Part shown: positions 8,868-17,412 of the stretch, in pieces
Numbering within the stretch: position 1 is the stretch's first letter
How the letters are laid out: each line of letters opens with the position of its first letter
From: Scatavimonas merdipullorum
Lineage (GTDB): Bacteria > Bacillota > Clostridia > Oscillospirales > Acutalibacteraceae
Length of the DNA: 64,000 nucleotides
Direction of reading: 5' to 3'
Assembly: GCA_018712865.1 (NCBI GenBank)
Contig: DVGH01000053.1
Location: forward strand, 39,920 to 103,919
The notes under the pieces: generated by a model
Database searches by the model: none
The model's input: only the letters and a program-made list of their open reading frames with translations
What the model was told of the DNA's origin: nothing
Translations under genes and position numbers: made by a program

Positions 8868-9113
8868 ATGTTTGACAAGACGATGGTTTTTTCACTGGGA
8901 GGCGACAAGGACGACGAAATAAAAAAAGCGCTGGTTACGGTTTACGACGCGCTCAAGCAAAAGGGGTATAACCCTGTCAACCAAATTGTCGGCTACATTC
9001 TTTCCGAAGATCCCACATATATTACAACCCATAACAACGCGCGTAATATTATCAGTAAAATTGACCGGGACGATCTTTTGGAAACGCTTGTAAAGTCCTT
9101 TTTAAACAAATAA
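8868..9113 (+). CDS. ireB: IreB family regulatory phosphoprotein
   Basis: The product is 81 residues, the usual size of the IreB/UPF0297 family. In Enterococcus faecalis IreB is phosphorylated on an N-terminal Thr by the PASTA kinase IreK and affects cephalosporin resistance. The family core (GGDKDDEIKKALVTVYDAL, then NPVNQIVGYILSEDPTYI) is intact and Thr-5 is a candidate phosphosite. In many Firmicutes the gene lies between alaS and ruvX. Here it has its own promoter and terminator, and ruvX is 31 kb away. TGGAGG precedes the ATG. Confidence 0.92.
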   Translation: MFDKTMVFSLGGDKDDEIKKALVTVYDALKQKGYNPVNQIVGYILSEDPTYITTHNNARNIISKIDRDDLLETLVKSFLNK

Positions 9114-9125
9114 ATCAAAACATTT

Positions 9126-9160
9126 GCCCGCTGCATGCATTGTGCAGCGGGCTTTTCTTT
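9126..9160 (+). terminator. Rho-independent terminator after ireB
   Basis: GCCCGCTGC (9126-9134) pairs with GCAGCGGGC (9144-9152), followed by TTTTCTTTTT. Confidence 0.88.
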
Positions 9161-9349
9161 TTATCCAAATTTACGGATGTGGCATCCCTGGGTTTTGCCC
9201 TCTGACTTTTATGCTGCATTTCCGCAGCACAGGCATAAAAAACGCGCTTTTCAGACATTTTGACAAACCGCTCCTGCAAAATGCTTTTCAGGATACGCTG
9301 CACCTGTATGCCGCACGCGCATATTCTGGATATAAAAGGAGCTGATAGA

Positions 9350-9844
9350 ATGCTTTGGGAAAATACAACAAAAAATTACGCGCGGAAAATGGAAAAACGG
9401 AAGCCGGAGGCTTTTGCACAGATAAAGGGCGGCCCTGATAACCAGAAAATCGACGGTACCGTCGCTTTCTATAAAACGTTGCGTGGCGTTTTGGTCATAG
9501 TAGACATTGCCGGACTGCCGGTAGATTCAACAGAATGTGCCGAAAACATCTTTGCCATGCACATCCACCAAGGCGGCAGCTGCACCGGAAATGCGCAGGA
9601 CCCGTTTGCAGATACAAAATCCCATTATAATCCGAAAAACTGTCCGCACCCTGCCCATGCGGGCGACCTGCCGCCTCTCTTTGCAAACAACGGCAGCGCA
9701 TGGTGCGCGTTTGTTACAAACCGCTTTCGGATCCGGGATATTCTTGGCCATACGGTCGTTATTCACAGCAAAGCCGACGATTTTAAAACACAGCCGTCCG
9801 GGGATTCCGGTAATAAGCTGGCCTGTGGTGTGATCCGGCGCTAA
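9350..9844 (+). CDS. Cu/Zn superoxide dismutase-like protein, apparently cytoplasmic
   Basis: This 164-residue protein has the Cu/Zn SOD fold signature. Copper ligands are the two His of MHIH, the bridging His of HYNP and the late His of VVIHS. Zinc ligands are that bridging His, a His in CPHP, and His and Asp of HAGD. Both disulfide cysteines are present (GGSC and LACGV). The position of the substrate-guiding Arg near the C-terminus is Lys (GNKLACG). No signal peptide is visible, unlike most bacterial family members. The start at 9350 is set by AAAGGAG eight bases upstream. Likely role: superoxide removal. Confidence 0.85.
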   Translation: MLWENTTKNYARKMEKRKPEAFAQIKGGPDNQKIDGTVAFYKTLRGVLVIVDIAGLPVDSTECAENIFAMHIHQGGSCTGNAQDPFADTKSHYNPKNCPHPAHAGDLPPLFANNGSAWCAFVTNRFRIRDILGHTVVIHSKADDFKTQPSGDSGNKLACGVIRR

Positions 9845-9865
9845 AAGCAAAAATACATGCTCTAA

Positions 9866-9898
9866 AAAGCAGGGGAATTCCTATCCCCTGCTTTTCTC
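9866..9898 (+). terminator. Rho-independent terminator after the SOD gene
   Basis: AAAGCAGGGGA (9866-9876) pairs with TCCCCTGCTTT (9884-9894), followed by T-rich sequence. Confidence 0.85.
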
Positions 9899-9939
9899 AT
9901 GCAATCCGGCAGACTGCCGGGTTTGGTATGTAGCCGTTT

Positions 9940-10473
9940 TTATTTTCCGCGTTTTCTTCTGTGCGTACTGGCAAGTATGCCAACGGTAATCAATGCGCCC
10001 AGCACAATCACAATCCACATCAGTATCCCCATAACCACATATTGCGTCGTGGTCGTATTGCTACTTTCCTTTTCGGGAATGGTTACATCCTCGGTAGGAA
10101 GGGTTTGTGTCGGCAGCTGGAAGATATCTAACCAGGACTGGTCCTCCTGCGGCTGCGTTTCCTCCTGCGAAGCAGGCGGGTCGGTTTCCTGATAAGAAAC
10201 GTCCGGCGGCTGGGTTTCCGGTGGCTGGGTTTCCGGTGGCTGGGTTTCCGGCGGTTGGGTCGGTTCGGGCTGGGTCGGCTCCGGTTCAGAATCCGGCTGA
10301 ACGGGCTGTGACTCCGTAGGTTCTATAGACGATACCGAAGGCGGCTGAGTTTCCGGCGTATAGACACTGCTGGGGACGGTTTCATCCTCCGGCAGTGCCA
10401 GCACGGTTGTATGCGCCGCCATAAGCAGTAATGCCGCTGTTAAAAACAGCAATACTGTTTTTTTGCACTTCAT
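9940..10473 (-). CDS. Pro/Thr/Glu-rich secreted or surface protein of unknown function
   Basis: The 177-residue product has an N-terminal signal peptide (about 1-27). A low-complexity Pro/Gln/Glu/Thr-rich ectodomain follows, with tandem ETQPP units near 78-92. A single C-terminal transmembrane helix (about 142-168) ends in a basic tail (HRRKRGK). No LPXTG-type sorting motif is seen, so membrane anchoring is more likely than cell-wall attachment. It lies 92 bases downstream of spoIIP on the same strand, with its own possible promoter. No function can be assigned. Confidence 0.7.
   Translation of the reverse strand: MKCKKTVLLFLTAALLLMAAHTTVLALPEDETVPSSVYTPETQPPSVSSIEPTESQPVQPDSEPEPTQPEPTQPPETQPPETQPPETQPPDVSYQETDPPASQEETQPQEDQSWLDIFQLPTQTLPTEDVTIPEKESSNTTTTQYVVMGILMWIVIVLGALITVGILASTHRRKRGK
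10203..10260. repeat. 15-bp tandem repeat inside the Pro-rich gene
   Basis: The unit CCGGCGGCTGGGTTT is repeated three times with small variation (10203, 10218, 10233), with a partial fourth copy. It encodes the repeated ETQPP pentapeptide on the minus strand. Confidence 0.85.
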
Positions 10474-10565
10474 GTTCTATTCCGTTCCTTTCAAAAAGGC
10501 TTTTTTAAATTATACCTACTTCACAGCCTTTTTGTCTATAGCATTTTAAAATTATTCTGCTTATA

Positions 10566-11669
10566 TCAAGCCGGCTTTAAAACCTGGGCCAAAACCTCTC
10601 CCAAAAGCTCCCCGGAATATACGGCTTCATCCAGGGTATTGACATCCGTTCCAACTTCTATCAGCAGTGATCCTGTATTTATGGACATATTATAGGCAAA
10701 GTCCCCAAAATAAAGCGGCCGCGTCATACCCGGATACAGTGTTTCCGCCGTCTGCTGCAAACGCAGAGCGAAGCGCAAATTATATTCCCAGTGAGAAAAC
10801 CCATACGCACCGGTGGGGTCGTAACCGCTCATGATCATAATCTGCGCGGCCTTTTTTCCGTTTGCAACAAACGTCGGCTTGATTTTACCGCTTTCCCCGC
10901 CATAACCGATTGCGTCCCGGTGCAGATCAATTACTACTTTAATGGTTGGATATTTTTCCAGGTAGCTGTATATGGTTTCGGCGCTTCTGTCGTACGAACC
11001 GTTATAGCTGGGGTCGTCGTGATGCGTGGTCGAATGCAGCGCGCCAATCCCGTGCGCGTTAAGTGTATCCACAATTGCGGCCCCAACACGCGTAATATTA
11101 TAATTATCGTCTGTGTCCCTGCCGTTGTAATTTTCGTAGTAATAACCAAGGTCCTCCTGCATATAGGCTTCTCCTGTATGCGTATGTACAACAAGCACCT
11201 GCGGCTTTGCCGTGTTTTCCATTTCAAACCCAAGCGGCAGCTGCAGCTGCTGCCCTATGTTGATCACATAATCTGTTGTATTGCGGATGGAAAAGTTATC
11301 ATATTCTATGCCGGAAGCTCCATACTGACTTTCAATAACGGGAAAAGTCCGTTCTCCTTCGTGCCCGTCGCTGTCTTTTTTCTTGGGAACGCTTTCTTCT
11401 TCTTTTTGACTATTTTCCGCGCTTTCGGCTTTTTGCGCCTGATTTGCATCTGCAATTGTGCTTACGACGGGCGCTGTTGGGTTTTCCTGCTGCTTTACGG
11501 TACCGTCCGGCATGGTAAGGCCTGCGGCCATTAGCTGCAGGCGCGTGGTTTCGCCTCCTAAAGCAGAGGGAAGTCTTGCCCCCACACAGACGGCGGACAA
11601 CACCGCAATTGCAAGCGAAAGCACAATCGCGGTCCCGTTTACCAGTTTTTTTCTTTTTTGCGTCTGCAT
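10566..11669 (-). CDS. spoIIP: Stage II sporulation protein P
   Basis: SpoIIP is a mother-cell peptidoglycan amidase/endopeptidase that works with SpoIID and SpoIIM in engulfment. The 367-residue protein has an N-terminal membrane anchor (about 10-32) and a long Glu/Lys-rich linker. Its catalytic domain begins near 130 with VVHTHTGEAY (zinc-binding His), followed by DLHRDA and the LLIEVGTDVNT segment that carries the conserved Glu. The ATG at 11669 (MQTQKRKK) is chosen because GGGGG lies upstream and because a sigma-E-like promoter occupies the longer open frame. It follows gpr, as in Bacillus. Confidence 0.95.
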   Translation of the reverse strand: MQTQKRKKLVNGTAIVLSLAIAVLSAVCVGARLPSALGGETTRLQLMAAGLTMPDGTVKQQENPTAPVVSTIADANQAQKAESAENSQKEEESVPKKKDSDGHEGERTFPVIESQYGASGIEYDNFSIRNTTDYVINIGQQLQLPLGFEMENTAKPQVLVVHTHTGEAYMQEDLGYYYENYNGRDTDDNYNITRVGAAIVDTLNAHGIGALHSTTHHDDPSYNGSYDRSAETIYSYLEKYPTIKVVIDLHRDAIGYGGESGKIKPTFVANGKKAAQIMIMSGYDPTGAYGFSHWEYNLRFALRLQQTAETLYPGMTRPLYFGDFAYNMSINTGSLLIEVGTDVNTLDEAVYSGELLGEVLAQVLKPA

Positions 11670-11705
11670 ACCTTTTCCCCCGCCCATACAGCATTGCTCT
11701 AACTT

Positions 11706-11735
11706 ATAGGTATGCATACCGCTTCTGTTTTATGC
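11706..11735 (-). promoter_or_regulatory. Candidate sigma-E promoter of spoIIP
   Basis: Read on the minus strand, GCATAAA (11729-11735) and CATACCTAT (11706-11714) are 14 bases apart. This resembles sigma-E -35 and CATACxxT -10 elements. It lies just after the gpr stop codon, where a separate mother-cell promoter is expected. By eye only. Confidence 0.45.
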
Positions 11736-11738
11736 GCT

Positions 11739-12626
11739 CTATCCTACAAGGGAAAGCAGGTCCGAAAGCGTAAAATCCGGATGCAGCGCACAGTTGACAG
11801 CCATGCTGATCAGCTTTGCCCCCCGCTCGATCAGCAGGTCGATTTCCCGCGGGGTCACAACCATTGTCTGCCCGTTTGGGGAAACGGTGCGGCGCACAGC
11901 GCTTTGCGTTTTTGCACTGCTGTCCAATAAAAGATCGGACGCAAGCGTTACTGCGTCTACCACGGTGGGAACACCGATTGCAATAACAGGAACGCCCATT
12001 GTTTTTTTGTTGATTTTCAGGCGATGGTTTCCCACACCGGCCCCTGGGGATATCCCCGTATCTGAAATCTGCATGGTACAGCCAAGGCGTTCCAGCCTTC
12101 TGGAGGCAAGCGCGTCAATGGCGATCACGGCGCTTGGCCTGATCTTCTGCACTACGCTGAAAATGAGCTCGCCGGTTTCTATACCTGTTTGTCCCAAAAC
12201 GCCGGGAGCTAACACCGCAACAGGCCGCAAAGCGTCAAGCCCTGTGCTCCGGGCAAGCTCCCCCGTTATATGCCTGGTTGCCAAAACCTGTGCCCCGGCT
12301 TTTGGGCCGAGTGCATCCGGCGTAATATTCAGGTTCCCAAGCCCGGTTACCAGCACCAGCCCCTTTTCCGGCAAAAGGGAGCGGATTTCCTCTGCAATAA
12401 TCAGCAGACGCTGATCTGTTTCCCGAAAGTCGTCTGTCAAAGGCGGCAGTTCTATTGTGATGTACGTACCTGTTTCTTTCTGCATTTTTTTTGCTGCTTC
12501 CTCTTGTGTAATGCGCATTCTTGTTACGGTCATTTTCCGGTACTTCTGTGTGTCATACTGCACGCCCTGCATTTTTCCGCCCGCTATTTCCTTTGCTTCA
12601 AGCGCAAGGTCTGTTCTTACCTGCAT
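11739..12626 (-). CDS. gpr: Germination protease GPR
   Basis: GPR is the aspartic-type endopeptidase that degrades small acid-soluble spore proteins at germination. The 295-residue protein starts MQVRTDLALEA, and RTDLALEA resembles the self-processing and SASP cleavage region of the family. GLGNLNITPDALGP and VIAIDALASR are recognisable core motifs. GGAG precedes the ATG by six bases. It is followed on the same strand by spoIIP, the conserved gpr-spoIIP order. It is normally made in the forespore as an inactive zymogen under sigma-F/G; no such promoter was confidently seen here. Confidence 0.96.
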   Translation of the reverse strand: MQVRTDLALEAKEIAGGKMQGVQYDTQKYRKMTVTRMRITQEEAAKKMQKETGTYITIELPPLTDDFRETDQRLLIIAEEIRSLLPEKGLVLVTGLGNLNITPDALGPKAGAQVLATRHITGELARSTGLDALRPVAVLAPGVLGQTGIETGELIFSVVQKIRPSAVIAIDALASRRLERLGCTMQISDTGISPGAGVGNHRLKINKKTMGVPVIAIGVPTVVDAVTLASDLLLDSSAKTQSAVRRTVSPNGQTMVVTPREIDLLIERGAKLISMAVNCALHPDFTLSDLLSLVG

Positions 12627-12773
12627 ATTTTTCTCCTTTTTTCTTCCGGGTTTTTTACAACCTATTTACTTTTCTTTTCTATACTGATAAAATATAGCAT
12701 ATCCATATGCAAAAAGATTATGAAGCTACACTTTTTGCAAATATTTTTTATTGTATAATCAGCGAGGTCATGT

Positions 12774-14519
12774 ATGAAAAGGAAAAAACGCCTTACGGCC
12801 GCTTTATGTCTTTGTACTGCGCTTTTCGCGTTTACAGCGGCTTTCCCCTCCGGTGCTGCAGCCGTTGAAAGCAAAAAATTTACGGTCGGCGGCAGCAAGT
12901 ATTCTATAGCAAGCCCCTCTTATACGGAAGAATATATAAATTATCTGCAAAACGGAAGCGAGGATTTGCTTGTTCCGCAGATGTATAAAAGCACCGGCAC
13001 GGTGCTCAAGCGCAACGGCATTGCTCTGCCTGTTTCCTACAGTTCTGCAGATTTGGGGTATGTAACACCCGTAAAAGACCAGGGAAACCTGAACACCTGC
13101 TGGGTTTTCGGTGCTATGTCCGGCCTTGAGACCTATCTTTTAAAAAATGGACTCGGCGACTTTGACCTTTCAGAAGAGCATGCAAACCATTGGGCAACTA
13201 CGCGTGCAAACGGGACCGGCTGGCAGCGCACATATACAGACGGCGGTTATTCCCAGATGATGCCGGGCTATTTTACGTCATGGAGCGGGCCGCGTCTGGA
13301 AAGCGACATTCCATATAGAAGCGGCGATATGCTGAGCTTTGAAGAAATTGACCAAAAAGGCGTCACCACCATTGGCGTAACAGACCTGATGTTTTTGGAA
13401 AACGACCCTGACTCCATCAAACAGGCCATTTATACATATGGCAGCGTAACGGCAGGCTGCAGCACGTTGAAAAAATATTTTAACGAACAGAAAACGGCGT
13501 TTTACTGTCCTGATGATTTTCCAAGCAGCGCTAACACGGGCGGGCATGTCGTATCTGTCATTGGATGGGACGACCAATATGAAAAAGAAAACTTCAACCC
13601 GCTTTACAGGCCGCAAGAGGACGGCGCCTGGCTGGTAAAAAACAGCTGGGGTGCGCAAAGCAACGTAGAAGGCTTTTACTGGATTTCCTATGAAGACAAA
13701 TATATTTTTAACAAACGTTATGGAAAAAATTATGCGATTGTTCAGGCGGATTTAATAAAGGAAAACCAGAAAATATACCAAAATGAAATTTACGGTGCAA
13801 CGTATGATATGGCCGTTTATGAAAATGCAAACACGGGCGAAGAGTATCTTGATCAATTAACCTATGCAAACGTATTTGATTTTTCCGACGACTACCGGGC
13901 TATAGAGCAGGTTATATTTGAAAGCGAGGCTGTGGGAGCCGCTTATACCGTGTATTATATTCCCTGCGAAGACGGCGCGCCGGTACAGGACCAGACGCAG
14001 TGGCATCCGCTTGCAAACGGATATGTCCCTTACAGCGGTTATGTCAGTGCAGAGACTTCCGCCTTTATTGTGCCGGACGGAAAAGGTGCTTTGGGCGTTC
14101 AAATTGACGCTTCGGGCACGGACACGCACGCCTCCCTTGGTGTGGGAGAATGGCTGAAAAACACCACTGTAAACAAAATGACCTTTTTGCCCGACGTACA
14201 CAAAGGTGACTGCTACCTGTTTTTGGACGGGGCTTTCCTGGAGCTTACCGACGTTTATCAAACCCTGTTCAATAACGACGAAATTGGCGGAACGCTTGTG
14301 ATTAAAGCAATTGCGTCAAAGAGCGCTTCCCTCAAGGGCGATGTGGACGGCGACGGATTTATAAATATTTCTGACGTGCTGCTTATGCAAAAGCATTTGG
14401 CAAAATTGCTTATACTGGACCAGGCACAGATCGAAACCACCGCAGATTTAAACGGCGATTGCCTGCTTACCATAGAAGACGTTTTGATGCTGCAAAACAT
14501 ACTTGCAAAGAAAGGCTAA
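12774..14519 (+). CDS. Secreted papain-like (C1) cysteine protease with C-terminal dockerin
   Basis: The 581-residue protein has a signal peptide (1-30) and a short propeptide-like segment. A papain-family catalytic domain follows: QGNLNTCWVFGA with the nucleophile Cys, TGGHVVSVIGWDD with the His, and LVKNSWG with the Asn. A beta-rich region of unknown function leads to a type I dockerin at about 520-581. The first dockerin calcium loop (DVDGDGFINISD) is canonical; the second (DLNGDCLLTIED) has Cys in place of a usual Gly. The dockerin predicts docking to a cohesin scaffold. GAGG lies six bases before the ATG and TATAAT lies at 12754-12759. Confidence 0.92.
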   Translation: MKRKKRLTAALCLCTALFAFTAAFPSGAAAVESKKFTVGGSKYSIASPSYTEEYINYLQNGSEDLLVPQMYKSTGTVLKRNGIALPVSYSSADLGYVTPVKDQGNLNTCWVFGAMSGLETYLLKNGLGDFDLSEEHANHWATTRANGTGWQRTYTDGGYSQMMPGYFTSWSGPRLESDIPYRSGDMLSFEEIDQKGVTTIGVTDLMFLENDPDSIKQAIYTYGSVTAGCSTLKKYFNEQKTAFYCPDDFPSSANTGGHVVSVIGWDDQYEKENFNPLYRPQEDGAWLVKNSWGAQSNVEGFYWISYEDKYIFNKRYGKNYAIVQADLIKENQKIYQNEIYGATYDMAVYENANTGEEYLDQLTYANVFDFSDDYRAIEQVIFESEAVGAAYTVYYIPCEDGAPVQDQTQWHPLANGYVPYSGYVSAETSAFIVPDGKGALGVQIDASGTDTHASLGVGEWLKNTTVNKMTFLPDVHKGDCYLFLDGAFLELTDVYQTLFNNDEIGGTLVIKAIASKSASLKGDVDGDGFINISDVLLMQKHLAKLLILDQAQIETTADLNGDCLLTIEDVLMLQNILAKKG

Positions 14520-14548
14520 ACATTTTAACATTTTTTCATAGAACACGA

Positions 14549-14581
14549 AACGCCCTGTACCAAACCTTGGTACAGGGCGTT
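14549..14581. terminator. Hairpin between convergent dockerin genes
   Basis: AACGCCCTGTACCA (14549-14562) is perfectly complementary to 14568-14581. No strong T-run follows on either strand, so terminator activity is likely but not certain. Confidence 0.55.
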
Positions 14582-14601
14582 ATGATTGCTGTTAAATCGT
14601 T

Positions 14602-15585
14602 TTAAAGATTGGCAAGATAACCGCCGATATACTTTTGGATCATGACCGTATCGGTCGTAACACACTTTCCGTCGCCGGTCACATCTGCCAGCAGCCTTTG
14701 CGTTGCGGACAAGGTTGCTTTTTTGGCAATATAGTTCTGGAAGACAACAACGTCTGAAATTTCAACCTTCCCGTTTTGGTTCAAGTCGCCCATTACCCCA
14801 AGCTCGCTTGCATAATCCAGCACACACCAGCCTGTTTGGGAACGGTAGATTGTTTTCCCCCAGGTATAACCGCCTGCCGTTTTGGTTTCTGTAATTTTCA
14901 CGTTTGTCCCATACGGGATTACGGCAAGGCTTTGATAGCTTGTCCCCGCATTGCTTCTAAAGTTTACACCGTTATCAGACGTGATTTTCCACAGCTGTGT
15001 TGCCATTTTCTGGGTTGGCTCTTCAGCCTGTCCGCCGGAGCTGCTGTTTGAAAAATCACCGATATAAATATACCCCAGAAAACGATACCCAGGATAACCC
15101 ATATGGGAATCGTCCGTGCTGATTGTCTGCGTAAAAAACATTGTGCCGTTATATGCAGATTCAGAAAACGTTACATTTTTACCGGATATTTTTTCAACAA
15201 CCGCCACATGGCCATAGTTGGAATCGTAATTATCCCAGCAGGCAATCGCCCCGAGCTTTGGCGTTTGGCCATAATCATAAAAGCCGTTTGCTATATTATA
15301 GGTCCACCACTCACCTGCGTTATAGGGACAAAGGTTGGGGCGCGTCCCAAGAATTTCGTAGGCTCTTCCGTATGCATACGCTGTGCAGTTGGGCATGCCG
15401 TAGCCATATTTATAAAACAGGTTGTAATCAGCGTCAAAATAATACTGATTTGTTTTTGCGGGCTCTGTCAACCGGGGTGTAAACGAGGCCCCAGAGGCTG
15501 CGCCGGCAGATGAAACACAAAAAAAGAGGGATGACAGAAGGACCATTGCCGCAACATAAAGCGAAAGAATTCGTTTTGTTCTCAT
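14602..15585 (-). CDS. Secreted CHAP-domain amidase with SH3 and dockerin
   Basis: The 327-residue protein has a signal peptide (about 1-29) and a CHAP domain: Cys in MPNCTAYAYGRA, His in YGHVAVVEKI. A bacterial SH3 domain follows (about 195-260, NFRSNAGTSYQSLAVIPYG), then a dockerin at the C-terminus (DLNQNGKVEISD, DVTGDGKCVTTD). CHAP domains usually cleave peptidoglycan amide bonds and SH3 domains bind the wall. The dockerin would let the enzyme join a cohesin scaffold. The ATG at 15585 (MRTKRIL) is preferred because GGTGG lies seven bases upstream. It is convergent with the dockerin protease. Confidence 0.9.
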   Translation of the reverse strand: MRTKRILSLYVAAMVLLSSLFFCVSSAGAASGASFTPRLTEPAKTNQYYFDADYNLFYKYGYGMPNCTAYAYGRAYEILGTRPNLCPYNAGEWWTYNIANGFYDYGQTPKLGAIACWDNYDSNYGHVAVVEKISGKNVTFSESAYNGTMFFTQTISTDDSHMGYPGYRFLGYIYIGDFSNSSSGGQAEEPTQKMATQLWKITSDNGVNFRSNAGTSYQSLAVIPYGTNVKITETKTAGGYTWGKTIYRSQTGWCVLDYASELGVMGDLNQNGKVEISDVVVFQNYIAKKATLSATQRLLADVTGDGKCVTTDTVMIQKYIGGYLANL

Positions 15586-15925
15586 ACCAAACCACCAAAC
15601 CATAAAAAATAAACAAATAGTCGAATTTTTCTTTAAAAAGGAACTTTTTAATACTGTAAGTAATATTTTAGCAACATCTTCCGGAAATATCTACTGTAAT
15701 TATTACTGAAATGCCGGCACGTATTTTTACATTTATTACAATTTTTTACAACAGTTTCAAATTTGTTGCATTTTCATTCCATATTTTACCTGACTTTCCC
15801 ATTTTTTCCTACCTTTATCGCACAAGGCTCAACCATATATATGCTTCGTTGATAAAAAGAAGCCGCCGTACAGCGTTTTGGCTGTACGGCGGTCAACAAA
15901 CGGATATATGTCCAGACTGTATGGA
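15586..15925. other. Intergenic region without a gene
   Basis: About 340 A+T-rich bases lie between the CHAP gene and the hydrogenase operon. It holds the operon terminator at 15855-15892 and upstream sequence of the CHAP gene. No coding frame or other element could be supported. Confidence 0.6.
15855..15892 (-). terminator. Terminator of the hydrogenase operon
   Basis: A perfect 12-bp stem (15863-15874 with 15881-15892) is followed on the minus strand by CTTCTTTTT. It lies 34 bases after the last hydrogenase gene. Confidence 0.87.
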
Positions 15926-17353
15926 CTATTTTAAAACGCCAATTGCATCTGATATGGTCTTCTCGTGGGCTTCCCTGCCATAAGCGTCCACCTGGCTTTT
16001 GTCCTTGGTACCGTGCGTCAGGCAACCGGCGCCGCCGATGCAGCCACCGGTGCAGGCCATACCCTCAATAAAGTTGTTCGGCAGAACATTTTTGGAAGCC
16101 TTTAACAGGGCCGCTCTGCATTCCTCAATTCCGTCACAGGAAATCGCCTTAAGTTCAAAATCCTCCAGTCCCTGCTCCTTAAGCCCCTGTGCTACGGCAT
16201 CTGCAAGGCCGCCGCTTCTTGCAAAAATCCTTCCGTAATAAGAAGCGTTATCCAAAACATCCTCCTCTAAAACGGAAATATCAATATCACGGCTGTCAAT
16301 TAACGCCTGCAGCTCTTCAAACGTAATGACCGCATCAATATAGGGCCGTACATGCTCTTGCTGGACCTCCATTTTCTTTGCCGTGCAGGGACCGATAAAT
16401 ACAATTTTGGCCGTATTATCTGATTCTTTGATATACTTTGCAATCGTCGCCATTGGCGAAAGATTATGGGAAATATGCTCCACCATAGATGGGAACTGCT
16501 TTTTGATATAGTCGACAAAAGCCGGGCAGCAGGAGCTGGTCAAAAAGCCTTTTTCAGCAAGCTCTTTTGCTTCTGCATAGGCAACCATATCTGCGCCGAG
16601 CGCCGCTTCGACCACACTGAAAAAGCCCAGCTGTTTAATGCCGCTTACCACCTGCCCCAGCTTTGCATAACTGAACTGACTGGATATAGAGGGCGCCACA
16701 ACGGCATAAAGCTTAAATTTGCTGTTGTTTTCGCTTTGCTTGATCAGATCAATTACATCAAGGATAAAGGATTTGTCGTCAATTGCGCCAAACGGGCACT
16801 GATAGACGCATGCGCCGCAGGATATACATTTATCATAATCAATAGAAGCAGCCTTTGTTTCTTCGTTCATCCCGATGGCCTTTACCTTACAGGCACGCAC
16901 ACACGGACGCTTATAGTTTGCAATTGCACTGTACGGGCAAACCTTGGCGCACATGCCGCATTCTACGCATTTAGATTTATCAATATGCGCTTTCTGCTTA
17001 TCGTCAAATGTAATGGCGCCGCGCCTGCACACGTCTTCACAGCGGTGGGCGATACAGCCCCGGCAATCATCTGTGACGTTATAACCGCCCTCCGGGCACT
17101 CGTCGCAGGCAATGTCTATGACTTCGATAATATTCGGGTTTTTCTTATTTCCACCCGTTGCTATGCCTATACGTTCAGCAACAATTGCACGCTCTTTATA
17201 AATACAGCAGCGCATGGTCGGTTTGGGGCCTTTTACAATCACCTTTGCAATATCGTTAAAGCTTTCAAGCAGCGTGCCTTCAAACGCATGCCTTGCCACT
17301 TCCCGCAAAACCTTGTATTTAAGGTGCTGCACTTTTGTGTCAAACTTTCTCAT
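15926..17353 (-). CDS. Monomeric [FeFe]-hydrogenase, group B-like
   Basis: This 475-residue iron-sulfur enzyme should interconvert protons and H2, probably with ferredoxin as partner. The N-terminal third is Cys-rich with several 4Fe-4S motifs (CVECGMC, CISCGAC). H-cluster motifs are intact: TSSCCPAF (Cys 275-276), GPCTAKK (Cys 323, Lys 326) and EGMACTGGCIGG (Cys 434 and 438, with the flanking Met kept). TSCCPAF rather than TSCCPGW, and the N-terminal layout, suggest group B. The ATG at 17353 has AAAGGAAGG eight bases upstream. It is the last gene of the operon. Catalytic competence is inferred from the motifs. Confidence 0.9.
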   Translation of the reverse strand: MRKFDTKVQHLKYKVLREVARHAFEGTLLESFNDIAKVIVKGPKPTMRCCIYKERAIVAERIGIATGGNKKNPNIIEVIDIACDECPEGGYNVTDDCRGCIAHRCEDVCRRGAITFDDKQKAHIDKSKCVECGMCAKVCPYSAIANYKRPCVRACKVKAIGMNEETKAASIDYDKCISCGACVYQCPFGAIDDKSFILDVIDLIKQSENNSKFKLYAVVAPSISSQFSYAKLGQVVSGIKQLGFFSVVEAALGADMVAYAEAKELAEKGFLTSSCCPAFVDYIKKQFPSMVEHISHNLSPMATIAKYIKESDNTAKIVFIGPCTAKKMEVQQEHVRPYIDAVITFEELQALIDSRDIDISVLEEDVLDNASYYGRIFARSGGLADAVAQGLKEQGLEDFELKAISCDGIEECRAALLKASKNVLPNNFIEGMACTGGCIGGAGCLTHGTKDKSQVDAYGREAHEKTISDAIGVLK

Positions 17354-17412
17354 TCCATATGCCTTCCTTTCCAAAAGAAGCGTTCTGCGGCGGCCGCCGC
17401 AGCTGCAATATA

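Noticed and set aside
9124..9345. 73-codon frame between ireB and the SOD gene
   Set aside because: It begins inside the ireB terminator and has no ribosome site.
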